DNA of 64,000 bases from Tyzzerella sp. GTDB lineage: Bacteria; Bacillota; Clostridia; Lachnospirales; Lachnospiraceae. The position numbers and the translations under genes were made by a program. Under the pieces are notes generated by a model, which worked only from the letters and a program-made list of their open reading frames with translations, had not been told where the DNA came from and searched no databases. This document shows, in pieces, positions 56,151 to 64,000 of this stretch; positions within the stretch are counted from its first letter, which is position 1; each line of letters begins with the position of its first letter. The stretch spans positions 54,853 to 118,852 of the forward strand of contig JAFUOS010000026.1 of assembly GCA_017472665.1 (NCBI GenBank), given 5' to 3'.

Positions 56151-56408
56151 GTCCAGTGCGATATTTCTGAAATATACCACAACGTTCATTGAGACAATCG
56201 CAAGGTTAAGCAGATATACAATAAGCACATAGTTGATCTGACCAGTAATTAATTTCGCGGTAATACCAGCTATGTATCCTGTAATAATAAGAAGAATAAA
56301 TGGCAAGCTTGTTCCTTTTGCAGTTCTGGCTTTGTAAGCCTTGATTACGTTGAGTGGCCAAGAAAGACCAAAGCAAACTAACATGATTGATTCAAAAATA
56401 GATCCCAT
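56133..56408 (-). CDS. PQ-loop (SemiSWEET-like) small membrane protein
   Basis: The 91-residue protein has three predicted membrane helices and a PQ-loop-like first repeat (LSWPLNVIKAYKARTAKGTS). Bacterial SemiSWEETs of this size dimerise and transport sugars, but this sequence has a somewhat different loop, so the substrate is open. The start is the ATG whose complement is 56406-56408, after GAAGGAG. A promoter lies at 56445-56473. The downstream minus-strand gene (SGNH-like) starts 72 nt later and may be co-transcribed. Confidence 0.75.
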   Translation of the reverse strand: MGSIFESIMLVCFGLSWPLNVIKAYKARTAKGTSLPFILLIITGYIAGITAKLITGQINYVLIVYLLNLAIVSMNVVVYFRNIALDRKCAA

Positions 56409-56444
56409 AATAATAAACTCCTTCGTGTTTTTTTGTTTGAACAT

Positions 56445-56473
56445 AGGATATTACTGATTGCAAGGAATGACAA
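56445..56473 (-). promoter_or_regulatory. SigmaA-type promoter of the PQ-loop gene
   Basis: On the minus strand TTGTCA (56473-56468) and TATCCT (56450-56445) with a 17-nt spacer. Confidence 0.55.
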
Positions 56474-56591
56474 TTTTATGAAAAATACAAATGTAAATTC
56501 GACAGGAAAATCATTTATTTTACTTACAAAAGGTTTTTCAAAAGTAAAAAAATATGATAAAGTCAGTGTGAGATAATAAAGAGGAAAGAAG

Positions 56592-58208
56592 TTGCTCGTG
56601 CTTATGATTCAGAGAAAAAATAATGAGACAAATGGAAAAAGCAGAATTACATTAAACAGCATACAACAGAAGATTTTTCGTACGCAGTTAACTTTGATTA
56701 TCACACTTGCTGTTTTTTTGGGTGGAGTGGGTATTTTAATCAATCTTCATTTTGAAACGCAGAAGCGTGACCAGAACCTGCAAAACGTTGCGGAAACGAT
56801 TGCACATTCACCAATTCTGACAGAAAAGCAGATTGGCTTGGCAGTTCGACTAGAAGAACAATCAGATTCTGCAATGTTAATGGAATATTTGGATTCGCTG
56901 AAAGATTCTTTGGCGGACATAGATGTTATTTCGGTGATAGGGAGCGATGATGTCCGGCTCTATCATTCTAATCATGAATTGATTGGAACGGTGTATGATG
57001 GAACTATTCCAGAATTTGAACAGGATTCAAAAGAATATTATGCTACATATGACACTGGACCTTCTGGTACCCAGAGAAGAGCTTATGCTGCTATTTATGA
57101 TGAAGAAGGAAATTATATTGGATTTGTTATTGCAATTATGTTGATGCAAAATATTTATCGGGAATCACTGCAGACAGCATTTATCTTTATTTTGATTATG
57201 ATTGCGGCAATTTTAATGGAACTTTTGATTTCTGCAGAATTGTCTGGGACGATTAAGAAGAGTCTGCTTGGATATGAACCGGATGTGTTTTCTGCCATGT
57301 ATAAGGTGAGAGACAATATTTTGGAGTCACTGGACGAAGGAATCATTGCGGTTGACAGTGAAGGTGTGGTTCAATTTGTCAATCAGGCTGCCGATACAAT
57401 GCTGAATCATATGGAGAAAGGATTAGGAAGCAAGATTGTCGGAGAGCCGTTTGACAGTATTCAAATAGAGAGTGAAACCATTTGGATAGACCTTGCTCCG
57501 ATTAAGGAGAATGATACGACGATTGGAGAAGTAGCTATCCTGCACGATAGAGCAGAATATACCAAGTTGATGGAAGATCTAACAGGAACCCGTTATCTTG
57601 TGGATTCTATGCGTGCAAACAATCATGATTTTACCAACAAGCTTCATGTTATCCTAGGATTGATTCAAATGGAAATGTATGATGAAGCAACATCATATAT
57701 AGAAAACATCACCATTGTTCAGAGAGCGACAATAAGTAAAATCATGAATGCAGTAAATGAGCCTGCAATTGCAGCACTGTTAATTGGAAAAACCGCAAGG
57801 GCATCGGAGCTGAATGTCAAATTTGTTTTGCGGGAAGGCTGTTATTATTCCAATACAGATATGAATTTACCGTCACAAGTGCTTGTGACAGTGATTGGAA
57901 ATTTGATAGACAATGCGTTTGAAGCCATGAATGAAAAGAATGATTCCTATGACGTGCAGAAAGAATTACTGTTTGGAATTTACTCTCGTCCTGGAGCGGT
58001 GCTGATTACGACGGATGATACAGGTATGGGAATATCGGAGAAGGATTTAGAACATGTCTTTGAAAATGGATACTCAACGAAGGGGGAAGGCAGAGGAACA
58101 GGCCTGTATCAAGTGAAAACGATGGTGGAAGGGCTTGGAGGAACCATTACAGTAGAGTCACAGGTAGGAATCGGAACTTCTTTCTCTGTCAGCTTTACAA
58201 AGAAATAA
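56592..58208 (+). CDS. DcuS/CitA-type sensor histidine kinase
   Basis: The product (up to 538 residues) has two membrane segments (about residues 34-53 and 198-217) bracketing a periplasmic-type PAS sensor, as in DcuS and CitA, then a cytosolic PAS domain (LDEGIIAVDSEGVVQFVNQAA). The phosphoacceptor region is NNHDFTNKLHVILGLIQ and the HATPase motifs include IDNAFEAM and GMGISEKD. This family typically senses citrate or C4-dicarboxylates. The TTG at 56592 is best spaced from AGGAAAG; GTG 56598 and ATG 56604 are alternatives. It is 1.2 kb beyond the fumarate cluster and could regulate it. Its partner follows 24 nt later. Confidence 0.9.
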   Translation: MLVLMIQRKNNETNGKSRITLNSIQQKIFRTQLTLIITLAVFLGGVGILINLHFETQKRDQNLQNVAETIAHSPILTEKQIGLAVRLEEQSDSAMLMEYLDSLKDSLADIDVISVIGSDDVRLYHSNHELIGTVYDGTIPEFEQDSKEYYATYDTGPSGTQRRAYAAIYDEEGNYIGFVIAIMLMQNIYRESLQTAFIFILIMIAAILMELLISAELSGTIKKSLLGYEPDVFSAMYKVRDNILESLDEGIIAVDSEGVVQFVNQAADTMLNHMEKGLGSKIVGEPFDSIQIESETIWIDLAPIKENDTTIGEVAILHDRAEYTKLMEDLTGTRYLVDSMRANNHDFTNKLHVILGLIQMEMYDEATSYIENITIVQRATISKIMNAVNEPAIAALLIGKTARASELNVKFVLREGCYYSNTDMNLPSQVLVTVIGNLIDNAFEAMNEKNDSYDVQKELLFGIYSRPGAVLITTDDTGMGISEKDLEHVFENGYSTKGEGRGTGLYQVKTMVEGLGGTITVESQVGIGTSFSVSFTKK

Positions 58209-58232
58209 TAAAAGAAATGTGGAGAATGTAGT

Positions 58233-58907
58233 ATGTACAAAGTGTTGATTGTAGAAGATGATCCGATGGTTGCGATGATAAATGAGCAATATATAGGTCG
58301 GAATAAAAAATTTTGTGTGTCTGGAAAATGCAAAGACGGCAAGAGTGCATTAGAATTTTTGGAAAATAATATGGTTGACTTGCTTATTCTCGACGTGTTT
58401 ATGCCATACATGGATGGGTTTGAAACATTGCGGCAAATTCGAAAAAAACAAATCTCTGTAGATGTCATCATGGTGACGGCGGCGAATGACCGCGAATCTC
58501 TGGAGGAAGCGCTCCATCTTGGAATCGTGGATTACCTGGTGAAGCCGTTTACGTTCGATAGATTTTCAATGGCACTGGATAAGTTTATTGCACAGACAAA
58601 CGCACTGAAGGAGCTTGGAACGCTCAGCCAGAAAAGCATTGATTTTATTATTGACAATGCAAGGAAGAAAAGCGAAGATATGCATCCGAAGGGAATTCAG
58701 GAAAAGACGCTTCATTTGATTATGGAGCATTTGAAAGAAAATAGGAATTCTTGGCTGACTGGGGATGCAATCGCCGAGAAGGTTGGGCTTACCGGGGTTA
58801 CGGTGAGAAGGTATATGAATTATTTGGCAGAATCAGGTAAGGTGATCGGGGAGATGAATTACGAGACAGGCGGACGACCTTGTATGATTTATCGGATTGC
58901 AGAGTAA
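58233..58907 (+). CDS. CitB/DcuR-type response regulator
   Basis: The 224-residue protein has a receiver domain (VEDDPMVAMI; phosphoacceptor Asp in LLILDVFMPYMDG; DYLVKPF) and a C-terminal helix-turn-helix with LTGVTVRRYMNYLAESG, as in the CitB/DcuR group. It is paired with the kinase just upstream. Likely targets are C4-dicarboxylate genes such as the malate/Frd cluster, but no operator is identified. GTGGAG precedes the ATG. Confidence 0.9.
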   Translation: MYKVLIVEDDPMVAMINEQYIGRNKKFCVSGKCKDGKSALEFLENNMVDLLILDVFMPYMDGFETLRQIRKKQISVDVIMVTAANDRESLEEALHLGIVDYLVKPFTFDRFSMALDKFIAQTNALKELGTLSQKSIDFIIDNARKKSEDMHPKGIQEKTLHLIMEHLKENRNSWLTGDAIAEKVGLTGVTVRRYMNYLAESGKVIGEMNYETGGRPCMIYRIAE

Positions 58908-59016
58908 ATTTAATTTATATGTAGAATTTAGTTAAACACAGAAATTTCACAGAATTTACAAAAAAACGACATTCCTTCCTCGTAAAATAAGAGACAAATT
59001 TTAAGGAGGTATTATC

Positions 59017-60699
59017 ATGTACATATTAAAAAATGCATGGAGAAGCATTAGCCGTGCAAAGGTGAGAAATATTTTAATTGGAGTCATTGTACTTGTAATT
59101 GCGATTTCTTCCTGTGTAGCTCTGTCAATTCGTGAAGCAGCGGATTCGGCTAAAGAGCAATATTTAGAAGAACTGGAAGTTACAGCACAGATTTCGATAG
59201 ATCGTCAGTCTATGATGCAGGGATTTTCTAGTGAATCTGGTGGATTTGGCAGGAATTCGATGAAAGAAATGATGACGAATCAGGAAGATTTATCGTTGGA
59301 GGAAATGCTAGTTTACGCAGAGGCTGAAAGTGTTAAAGATTTTTATTATACAGGAACGACTTCCGTAGATACAGATGGTAATTGGGAAGCAATTGACACA
59401 ACGGGTATCACGGAGGACGAGTCAGAGAGTGAAGGCGAAAGTGATGCACAAGGAATTACATCTATGGGTGACCAAGGCAGGGGTGGTCAAATCGTGGGTG
59501 GAAATAAACCGGATATGTCACAGATGGGAAGAATGGGCGTACAGGGAGACTGTACTATCGTAGGATACAGCTCAGATGATGCAATGACCGAGTTTCTTGC
59601 CGGAACATCAAGTATTACCGATGGAGAGATGTTTGAAGAAGGTACTTCTGAGTACGAGTGTGTGATTAGTGATGAACTTGCTACATACAACGAATTTGCT
59701 GTCGGAGACGTTATCACGGTTGCAAATCCGAACAACGAAGAGGAAACCTATCAATTGACAATTGTCGGTATCTATCATAACGAACAATCTGGACAGACAC
59801 AGGCTGGAATGATGGGTGGATTTTCCGCATCTTCTGATTCGGCAAACCAGATTTACATGAGTTATGAAGCTCTGAGTGCTATTTTGACCACATCTGAAGG
59901 AAGTGCAGAGACAACCACAGACGAAAAGACAGGCAGAACATCAAGTACTGCACTTAAGAATCAAGTGAGTGGGACTTATTTGTTCAGCACAGTAGAAGAT
60001 TATGAGAAGTTTGAAGAGGAAGCAAGAGAACTTGGATTATCCGAGAATTATTCGATTTCTTCCAGTGACTTAAATTCTTATGAACAAAGCATGGAACCAC
60101 TTAATAATTTGAGTGAGTATGCCATGTACTTCTTTGTTGTGATTTTAATTATTGGTGGAATTATTCTTGCGGTTCTGAATATTTTTAATATCCGTGAACG
60201 TAAATATGAAATCGGCGTTTTGGCTGCTATTGGAATGAAAAAATGGAAGATTGCAGTGCAATATACTACAGAATTGTTATGCGTTACATTTATTGCCATT
60301 ATTATCGGAACTGGAATTGGTGCGGCTGGTTCGGTGCCAATTACAAATGCGTTACTGGAAAAACAGATTGAAAGCCAAACTTCGACCAAAGAGAATCAGA
60401 TGGCGAACTTTGGCAGAGGTGAAATGCCGAGTGACATGGGAGAAAATGTACCAAGTGATATGCCGAGCGATGCATCAAGTGACGCCAAAGGAAAAGGTGG
60501 AAAAGGAATGGGCAATTTCTTTAATACAATGGGCAGCACAGTGACAGATTATGTGGATCAGATTGACTCAGCTACAAACTTAACGGTAGTGATTGAACTC
60601 ATTGGCGTAGGTATCTTGTTGACATTGATTTCAAGTTTATTTGCAATTATTTTCGTGCTTCGTTATGACCCACTGAAGATTATGGCAAATAGGGAATAA
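59017..60699 (+). CDS. MacB/FtsX-type ABC transporter permease
   Basis: The 560-residue membrane protein has an N-terminal helix (about residues 18-38), a large extracytoplasmic domain of about 330 residues, and three C-terminal helices, the FtsX/MacB arrangement. Two low-complexity insertions stand out: a Gly/Met-rich stretch at about residues 148-178 (MGDQGRGGQ, MGRMGVQG) in the outer domain and an Asp/Ser/Met-rich stretch at about 462-505 (PSDMGENVPSDMPSD) between the last helices. AAGGAGG precedes the ATG. It is 13 nt upstream of the ATPase gene, so the two form one exporter. The substrate is unknown. Confidence 0.87.
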   Translation: MYILKNAWRSISRAKVRNILIGVIVLVIAISSCVALSIREAADSAKEQYLEELEVTAQISIDRQSMMQGFSSESGGFGRNSMKEMMTNQEDLSLEEMLVYAEAESVKDFYYTGTTSVDTDGNWEAIDTTGITEDESESEGESDAQGITSMGDQGRGGQIVGGNKPDMSQMGRMGVQGDCTIVGYSSDDAMTEFLAGTSSITDGEMFEEGTSEYECVISDELATYNEFAVGDVITVANPNNEEETYQLTIVGIYHNEQSGQTQAGMMGGFSASSDSANQIYMSYEALSAILTTSEGSAETTTDEKTGRTSSTALKNQVSGTYLFSTVEDYEKFEEEARELGLSENYSISSSDLNSYEQSMEPLNNLSEYAMYFFVVILIIGGIILAVLNIFNIRERKYEIGVLAAIGMKKWKIAVQYTTELLCVTFIAIIIGTGIGAAGSVPITNALLEKQIESQTSTKENQMANFGRGEMPSDMGENVPSDMPSDASSDAKGKGGKGMGNFFNTMGSTVTDYVDQIDSATNLTVVIELIGVGILLTLISSLFAIIFVLRYDPLKIMANRE

Positions 60700-60712
60700 G
60701 GAGGAACAAGAT

Positions 60713-61393
60713 ATGAGCAAATTAAGATTAGAAAATGTCAGTTATAAATACGAAAAGAGTAAAAATTTTGTTTTGAAAGATATCTCCTTTGAGTTTGAAA
60801 AGGGAAATATCTATGCGATTATTGGAAAGTCTGGTGCGGGCAAAACGACTTTGTTATCTTTGCTCTCGGGATTGACAAAGCCTACATCAGGAAAAATCTT
60901 TTTAGACGAAGAAGATACAAAGAATAAAGACATGTATTCTTACCGTAGTCAGGATGTGGGAGTTGTTTTCCAAAGTTTTAATCTCTTGCCTAAATTGACG
61001 GCAGTGGAAAATGTAATTTTGTCAATGGATGTTTCGGGGAGAAAATTTGGAAATAAAAAAGAAATTGCGATGGAGCTGCTAAATAAGGTTGGATTGGACG
61101 AAGACGAGGCAAAGCGCAGAATCCTAAAATTGTCTGGTGGACAACAGCAGAGAGTGGCAATTGCAAGAGCGTTATCTTATGGACCGGAGATTATTCTGGC
61201 AGATGAACCTACCGGAAACTTAGATGGAGAAACACAGGATGACATTATGGAAATATTTAGAAAGCTTGCAAAGGATGAAAATAAATGTGTCATTATCGTA
61301 ACACACTCTCCAGAGGTTACGGAAAAAGCGGACGTGGTGTATGAGCTGAAGAAAAATGATAGTGGTAAGAATGGAACGCGAATGAAGAAGTAG
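60713..61393 (+). CDS. ABC transporter ATP-binding protein (MacB/LolD type)
   Basis: The 226-residue ATPase has Walker A GKSGAGKTT, signature LSGGQQQR, Walker B IILADEPTGNLD and the switch His in VTHSPE. The ADEPTGNLD wording is typical of the LolD/MacB exporter group. AAGGAGGA precedes the ATG. Partner of the upstream permease. Confidence 0.94.
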   Translation: MSKLRLENVSYKYEKSKNFVLKDISFEFEKGNIYAIIGKSGAGKTTLLSLLSGLTKPTSGKIFLDEEDTKNKDMYSYRSQDVGVVFQSFNLLPKLTAVENVILSMDVSGRKFGNKKEIAMELLNKVGLDEDEAKRRILKLSGGQQQRVAIARALSYGPEIILADEPTGNLDGETQDDIMEIFRKLAKDENKCVIIVTHSPEVTEKADVVYELKKNDSGKNGTRMKK

Positions 61394-61435
61394 TTGTAAT
61401 GAAACTGGCAGGGCTAAGGAAATGTCATTAAGTTA

Positions 61436-61466
61436 AGGCAAGGGCATGAGGCTCCTGCCTTTTTCT
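61436..61466 (+). terminator. Intrinsic terminator after the ABC exporter
   Basis: AGGCA...GG and CC...TGCCT form an imperfect stem with a T-run (TTTTT) at about 61460. Confidence 0.65.
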
Positions 61467-61579
61467 GCGTTCTGGCGAATAGAATACTTGAATAAAAAAT
61501 GAAATTTCAAAATTGAAAACTATAATTAAGAAAATAAATTCTTGAATTTGGAATGGGAATATAAGGAATAAAATTATGG

Positions 61580-61631
61580 TTGCAAACATATGTTCTGCGT
61601 GGTAAAATAAGAAAAAACGAACATACATTCG
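61580..61631 (+). promoter_or_regulatory. Promoter with two LexA/DinR-like boxes
   Basis: TTGCAA (61580-61585) and TAAAAT (61603-61608) have a 17-nt spacer. CAAACATATGTTCT at 61583-61596 overlaps the -35 and spacer, and CGAACATACATTCG at 61618-61631 covers the probable start region. Both resemble the Bacillus-type LexA operator CGAACATATGTTCG, the second with two changes. Confidence 0.72.
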
Positions 61632-61658
61632 AAAAGAGGTTCGTTTCGTGAGGTTTGC

Positions 61659-63014
61659 ATGAGAATTACAGAGAGTATGAGTATTGCGCAAAAACTGAAT
61701 ATTTTATCGGATGCAGCCAAGTATGATGTTGCATGTACATCTAGTGGGACAGATAGGCAGAATGACGGAACTGGAATTGGAAACTGTGTGAAAGCAGGAA
61801 TTTGTCATAGTTTTTCCGCAGATGGCAGATGCATTTCGTTGCTGAAGATTTTGTTTACAAACGAGTGTATTTATGACTGCAAATATTGTATTAACCGTTC
61901 CTCCAATGATGTACAGCGTGCCTCGTTCACACCAGATGAGGTCTGCAATCTGACGATAGAGTTTTATCGTCGGAACTATATTGAAGGCTTGTTTTTGAGC
62001 TCTGGCGTATGGAAGAGTCCCAATTTTACAATGGAGATGCTATATCAGACACTTTTTAAATTGCGGACAGAGTATCGTTTTCAAGGATACATTCATGTGA
62101 AGGCGATTCCTGGTGCTTCTCCGGAACTGATTCAGAAAGTTGGTTTTCTGGCAGACAGGATGAGCATTAATCTGGAACTTCCAACAGCGGATGGCTTAAA
62201 AAAATTGGCTCCGCATAAGAATCGGAAGAATATTCTGACTCCGATGCGGCTAGTGCAGAATGGCATGGCTGAGAATAAACAGGAAATCGTTGCGTATCGG
62301 AATGCGCCACGTTTTGTGCCGGCAGGGCAGAGTACACAGATGATTATTGGTGCGACTCCAGAGAATGATTTTCAGATTTTAAATGTGGCTGAAGCTTTGT
62401 ATAAAAAATTTGAGTTGAAAAGAGTGTTCTACTCTGCGTTTATCCATGTAAATGAAGATTCGAATCTGCCGGCAAGAACAGATGCAGGCCCGCCGCTCCT
62501 TAGGGAGCACCGACTTTATCAGGCAGACTGGTTACTTCGGTATTATGGATTTGAAGCGAAAGAATTACTTTCGGAAAAGAATCCGAACTTTAACGTACTC
62601 ATTGATCCAAAGTGTAATTGGGCCTTGGAACATCTCGAAGTATTTCCGGTGGAAGTGAATCGTGCGGATTACTACACTTTACTTCGTGTGCCCGGCATTG
62701 GATATAAATCTGCCTCCAGAATAGTGAAGGCAAGAAGGATGGGTGTGCTGGATTTTCATGATTTGAAGAAGATGGGTGTTGTTTTGAAGCGGGCGCTTTA
62801 TTTTATTACCTGTAGTGGAAAGATGATGTACCCGACGAAAATCGAGCAGGATTATATCTTGCGGAACTTGTTGAGTGTGGGGGATAAGGTGCCGATATCT
62901 GTGAGAGAGATGAGTTATAAGCAGTTATCTTTGTTTGATGATATGAATTTCAGACAGGAACAATTTGTAGTACAGCCAGGAAAAAGTGCACCGATAGAAC
63001 AATGGATCGGTTAG
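61659..63014 (+). CDS. Putative DNA modification/repair radical SAM protein
   Basis: The 451-residue protein has a radical SAM motif, ECIYDCKYCINR, at about residues 68-79, and a C-terminal helix-hairpin-helix with LLRVPGIGYKSASRIVKARR at about 345-365, suggesting DNA contact. It corresponds to the family annotated as putative DNA modification/repair radical SAM protein, which is found next to a DUF4130 protein, as here. Its chemistry is not established. ATG 61659 is chosen after GAGG; ATG 61677 is possible. Two LexA-like boxes upstream suggest SOS control. Confidence 0.85.
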   Translation: MRITESMSIAQKLNILSDAAKYDVACTSSGTDRQNDGTGIGNCVKAGICHSFSADGRCISLLKILFTNECIYDCKYCINRSSNDVQRASFTPDEVCNLTIEFYRRNYIEGLFLSSGVWKSPNFTMEMLYQTLFKLRTEYRFQGYIHVKAIPGASPELIQKVGFLADRMSINLELPTADGLKKLAPHKNRKNILTPMRLVQNGMAENKQEIVAYRNAPRFVPAGQSTQMIIGATPENDFQILNVAEALYKKFELKRVFYSAFIHVNEDSNLPARTDAGPPLLREHRLYQADWLLRYYGFEAKELLSEKNPNFNVLIDPKCNWALEHLEVFPVEVNRADYYTLLRVPGIGYKSASRIVKARRMGVLDFHDLKKMGVVLKRALYFITCSGKMMYPTKIEQDYILRNLLSVGDKVPISVREMSYKQLSLFDDMNFRQEQFVVQPGKSAPIEQWIG

Positions 63015-63023
63015 GAGGATGCA

Positions 63024-63794
63024 ATGAGGAAAAAATATATATGCAATGATAATATTACAGGGATTTTTTCGGCAATTTATGATGCATGGAAAACGAGACT
63101 GCGAGAAGAACAGTTGGGGATTGCTTTGAAAGGAATGGTTGACCAGGAGCTGTTTTGTGAATATATCGAGGTAGAAGAAAGTCAGAAGAAAGCGATTGCA
63201 GTGGAAAATTTAATTAAACGTCATTTGGGGAGTCAGGCATACTGGTGTATATATCATGCAGTATTATCGAGTGAACGTGACAAAGGGGATGCGATTCTTG
63301 GGGCTATGTTAGAGTCCAGAAAGATTCCGGATAGCAGGCGTATTATGGAGCATTTATCTCATCCGAAAGTGCAGAGGGTATTTGAACTTAGCAGAAAGGT
63401 TTCAAATGAGGCACACTATTATCAGGAGATTGTGCGTTTTTCTGAACTGCAAAGTGGGATTTTATTTTCCGAGATTGAGCCTCGGAATCAGATTCTATCA
63501 TGTTTAGGAGACCATTTTGCGAATCGGTTTCCCTTGGAAGATTGGATGATATATGACAAAATACATCGTATGTTCTTGGTACATGAAAAAGGAAAGCGGT
63601 GGATATTGGTACAGGATGAGGAACTTGATAGAGATGCGATTAAATGGTTTTCGGCTACGGAAGCGCTGTATGTGAAATTGTGGAAATGCTTTTTTGAGAG
63701 TATTACTATTAAAGAGCGAGAAAGTTATGAAAGGCAGAGACAGCATTTGCCACTGCGTTATCGGACACATGTGGTAGAGTTTCAGAAAGAATAG
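63024..63794 (+). CDS. DUF4130 family putative DNA-repair protein
   Basis: The 256-residue protein matches the DUF4130 (TIGR03915) partner of the radical SAM repair protein. In some bacteria it is fused to a uracil-DNA glycosylase domain; that domain is absent here. It begins YICNDNITGIFSAIYDAW and ends with the conserved ERQRQHLPLRYRTHVVEF. AGGAGG precedes the ATG. It is 9 nt after the radical SAM gene, so they are co-transcribed and presumably act together on DNA. Confidence 0.82.
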   Translation: MRKKYICNDNITGIFSAIYDAWKTRLREEQLGIALKGMVDQELFCEYIEVEESQKKAIAVENLIKRHLGSQAYWCIYHAVLSSERDKGDAILGAMLESRKIPDSRRIMEHLSHPKVQRVFELSRKVSNEAHYYQEIVRFSELQSGILFSEIEPRNQILSCLGDHFANRFPLEDWMIYDKIHRMFLVHEKGKRWILVQDEELDRDAIKWFSATEALYVKLWKCFFESITIKERESYERQRQHLPLRYRTHVVEFQKE

Positions 63795-63861
63795 GGTTTG
63801 CTATATTGTGAGGTTGTAGTATATAATAAATTTGAATTTGTTGATTTCATACCCGTACGAG

Positions 63862-64000
63862 GTAGTGTAACTTAATTTGTGTTTTTGGTAAAATTTTACT
63901 CCTTTTTGGTAAGAATTAAGATATGACAATTCTTATCAAGAAGGAGTATTTTTATGGCAGTAGCAAAAGACCAAATACGACAGATAATCGCACAGAACGA
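63862..64000 (+). mobile_element. Left end of an IS256-family insertion sequence (cut by window end)
   Basis: Upstream of the transposase start, TTGGTAAGAATT (63905-63916) and AATTCTTATCAA (63928-63939) form a hairpin, often seen ahead of IS transposase genes. The exact left end and terminal inverted repeat cannot be set, because the right end is outside; the stretch GTGTAACTTAATTTGTG near 63865 is a guess. Confidence 0.55.
63954..64000 (+). CDS. IS256-family transposase, N-terminal fragment
   Basis: Only 15 codons are visible: MAVAKDQIRQIIAQN. This opening is typical of IS256-family transposases of Lachnospiraceae. AAGGAG lies 8 nt upstream of the ATG. The gene continues past the window end. 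Confidence 0.7.
   Translation, partial: MAVAKDQIRQIIAQN

Noticed and set aside
1-64000. CRISPR arrays, tRNA or rRNA genes
   Set aside because: No regularly spaced direct repeats and no tRNA or rRNA signatures were found by eye.

Overview
The window is low-GC Gram-positive DNA. Strong AGGAGG-type ribosome sites, a T-box leader, a CIRCE element, HrcA and an OmpR-type kinase pair all point to an anaerobic clostridium. Gene content (soluble Hdr/Flox proteins, the comEA/comEC layout, the radical-SAM DNA-repair pair) suggests a Lachnospiraceae-like gut organism; that family assignment is inference. No rRNA, tRNA, CRISPR array or prophage was seen. Genes are dense and mostly on the + strand.

Layout. 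0-10 kb: end of a radical SAM gene, queA, tyrA, an EF-G-like GTPase with altered GTP motifs, a trkA-trkH potassium-uptake operon with an unknown membrane protein, and a small P-loop protein. 10-20 kb: an HD phosphohydrolase, a CarD-type regulator, T-box-controlled leuS, a YesL-like membrane protein, an ABC-F ATPase, a C26 amidotransferase-like hydrolase and an M19 dipeptidase. 18.7-25.2 kb: arginine biosynthesis, with argG divergent from argC-GNAT-argJ-argB-argD and ArgR-type sites in the shared promoter region. 25.2-34.7 kb: a YdcZ-type transporter, then comEA-like lipoprotein, two-component pair, GerMN lipoprotein, comEC, holA and lepA. 35-42.6 kb: hemW, a gene-free stretch that folds like a pseudoknotted RNA, then hrcA-grpE-dnaK-dnaJ behind CIRCE, and a NUDIX hydrolase.

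42.8-55.4 kb is the most striking part. One tightly packed + strand cluster encodes an LDH-fold malate dehydrogenase, HdrB, HdrC, HdrA, an MvhD-like protein, three Flox-type electron-input proteins, a soluble fumarate reductase (FrdB, FrdA), an Asp-Al exchanger-family permease and both subunits of an iron-sulfur fumarase. Together these give oxaloacetate -> malate -> fumarate -> succinate plus a probable export step. No membrane anchor for fumarate reductase and no quinone-linked gene is present. The inferred role is a cytosolic NADH-dependent fumarate reductase that conserves energy by flavin-based electron bifurcation, reducing ferredoxin at the same time.

55.4-64 kb: two small minus-strand genes, a DcuS/CitA-type kinase and response regulator that may sense C4-dicarboxylates for the cluster, a MacB-type ABC exporter pair, a probable SOS-controlled radical-SAM/DUF4130 DNA-repair pair, and the start of an IS256-family transposase cut by the window end.
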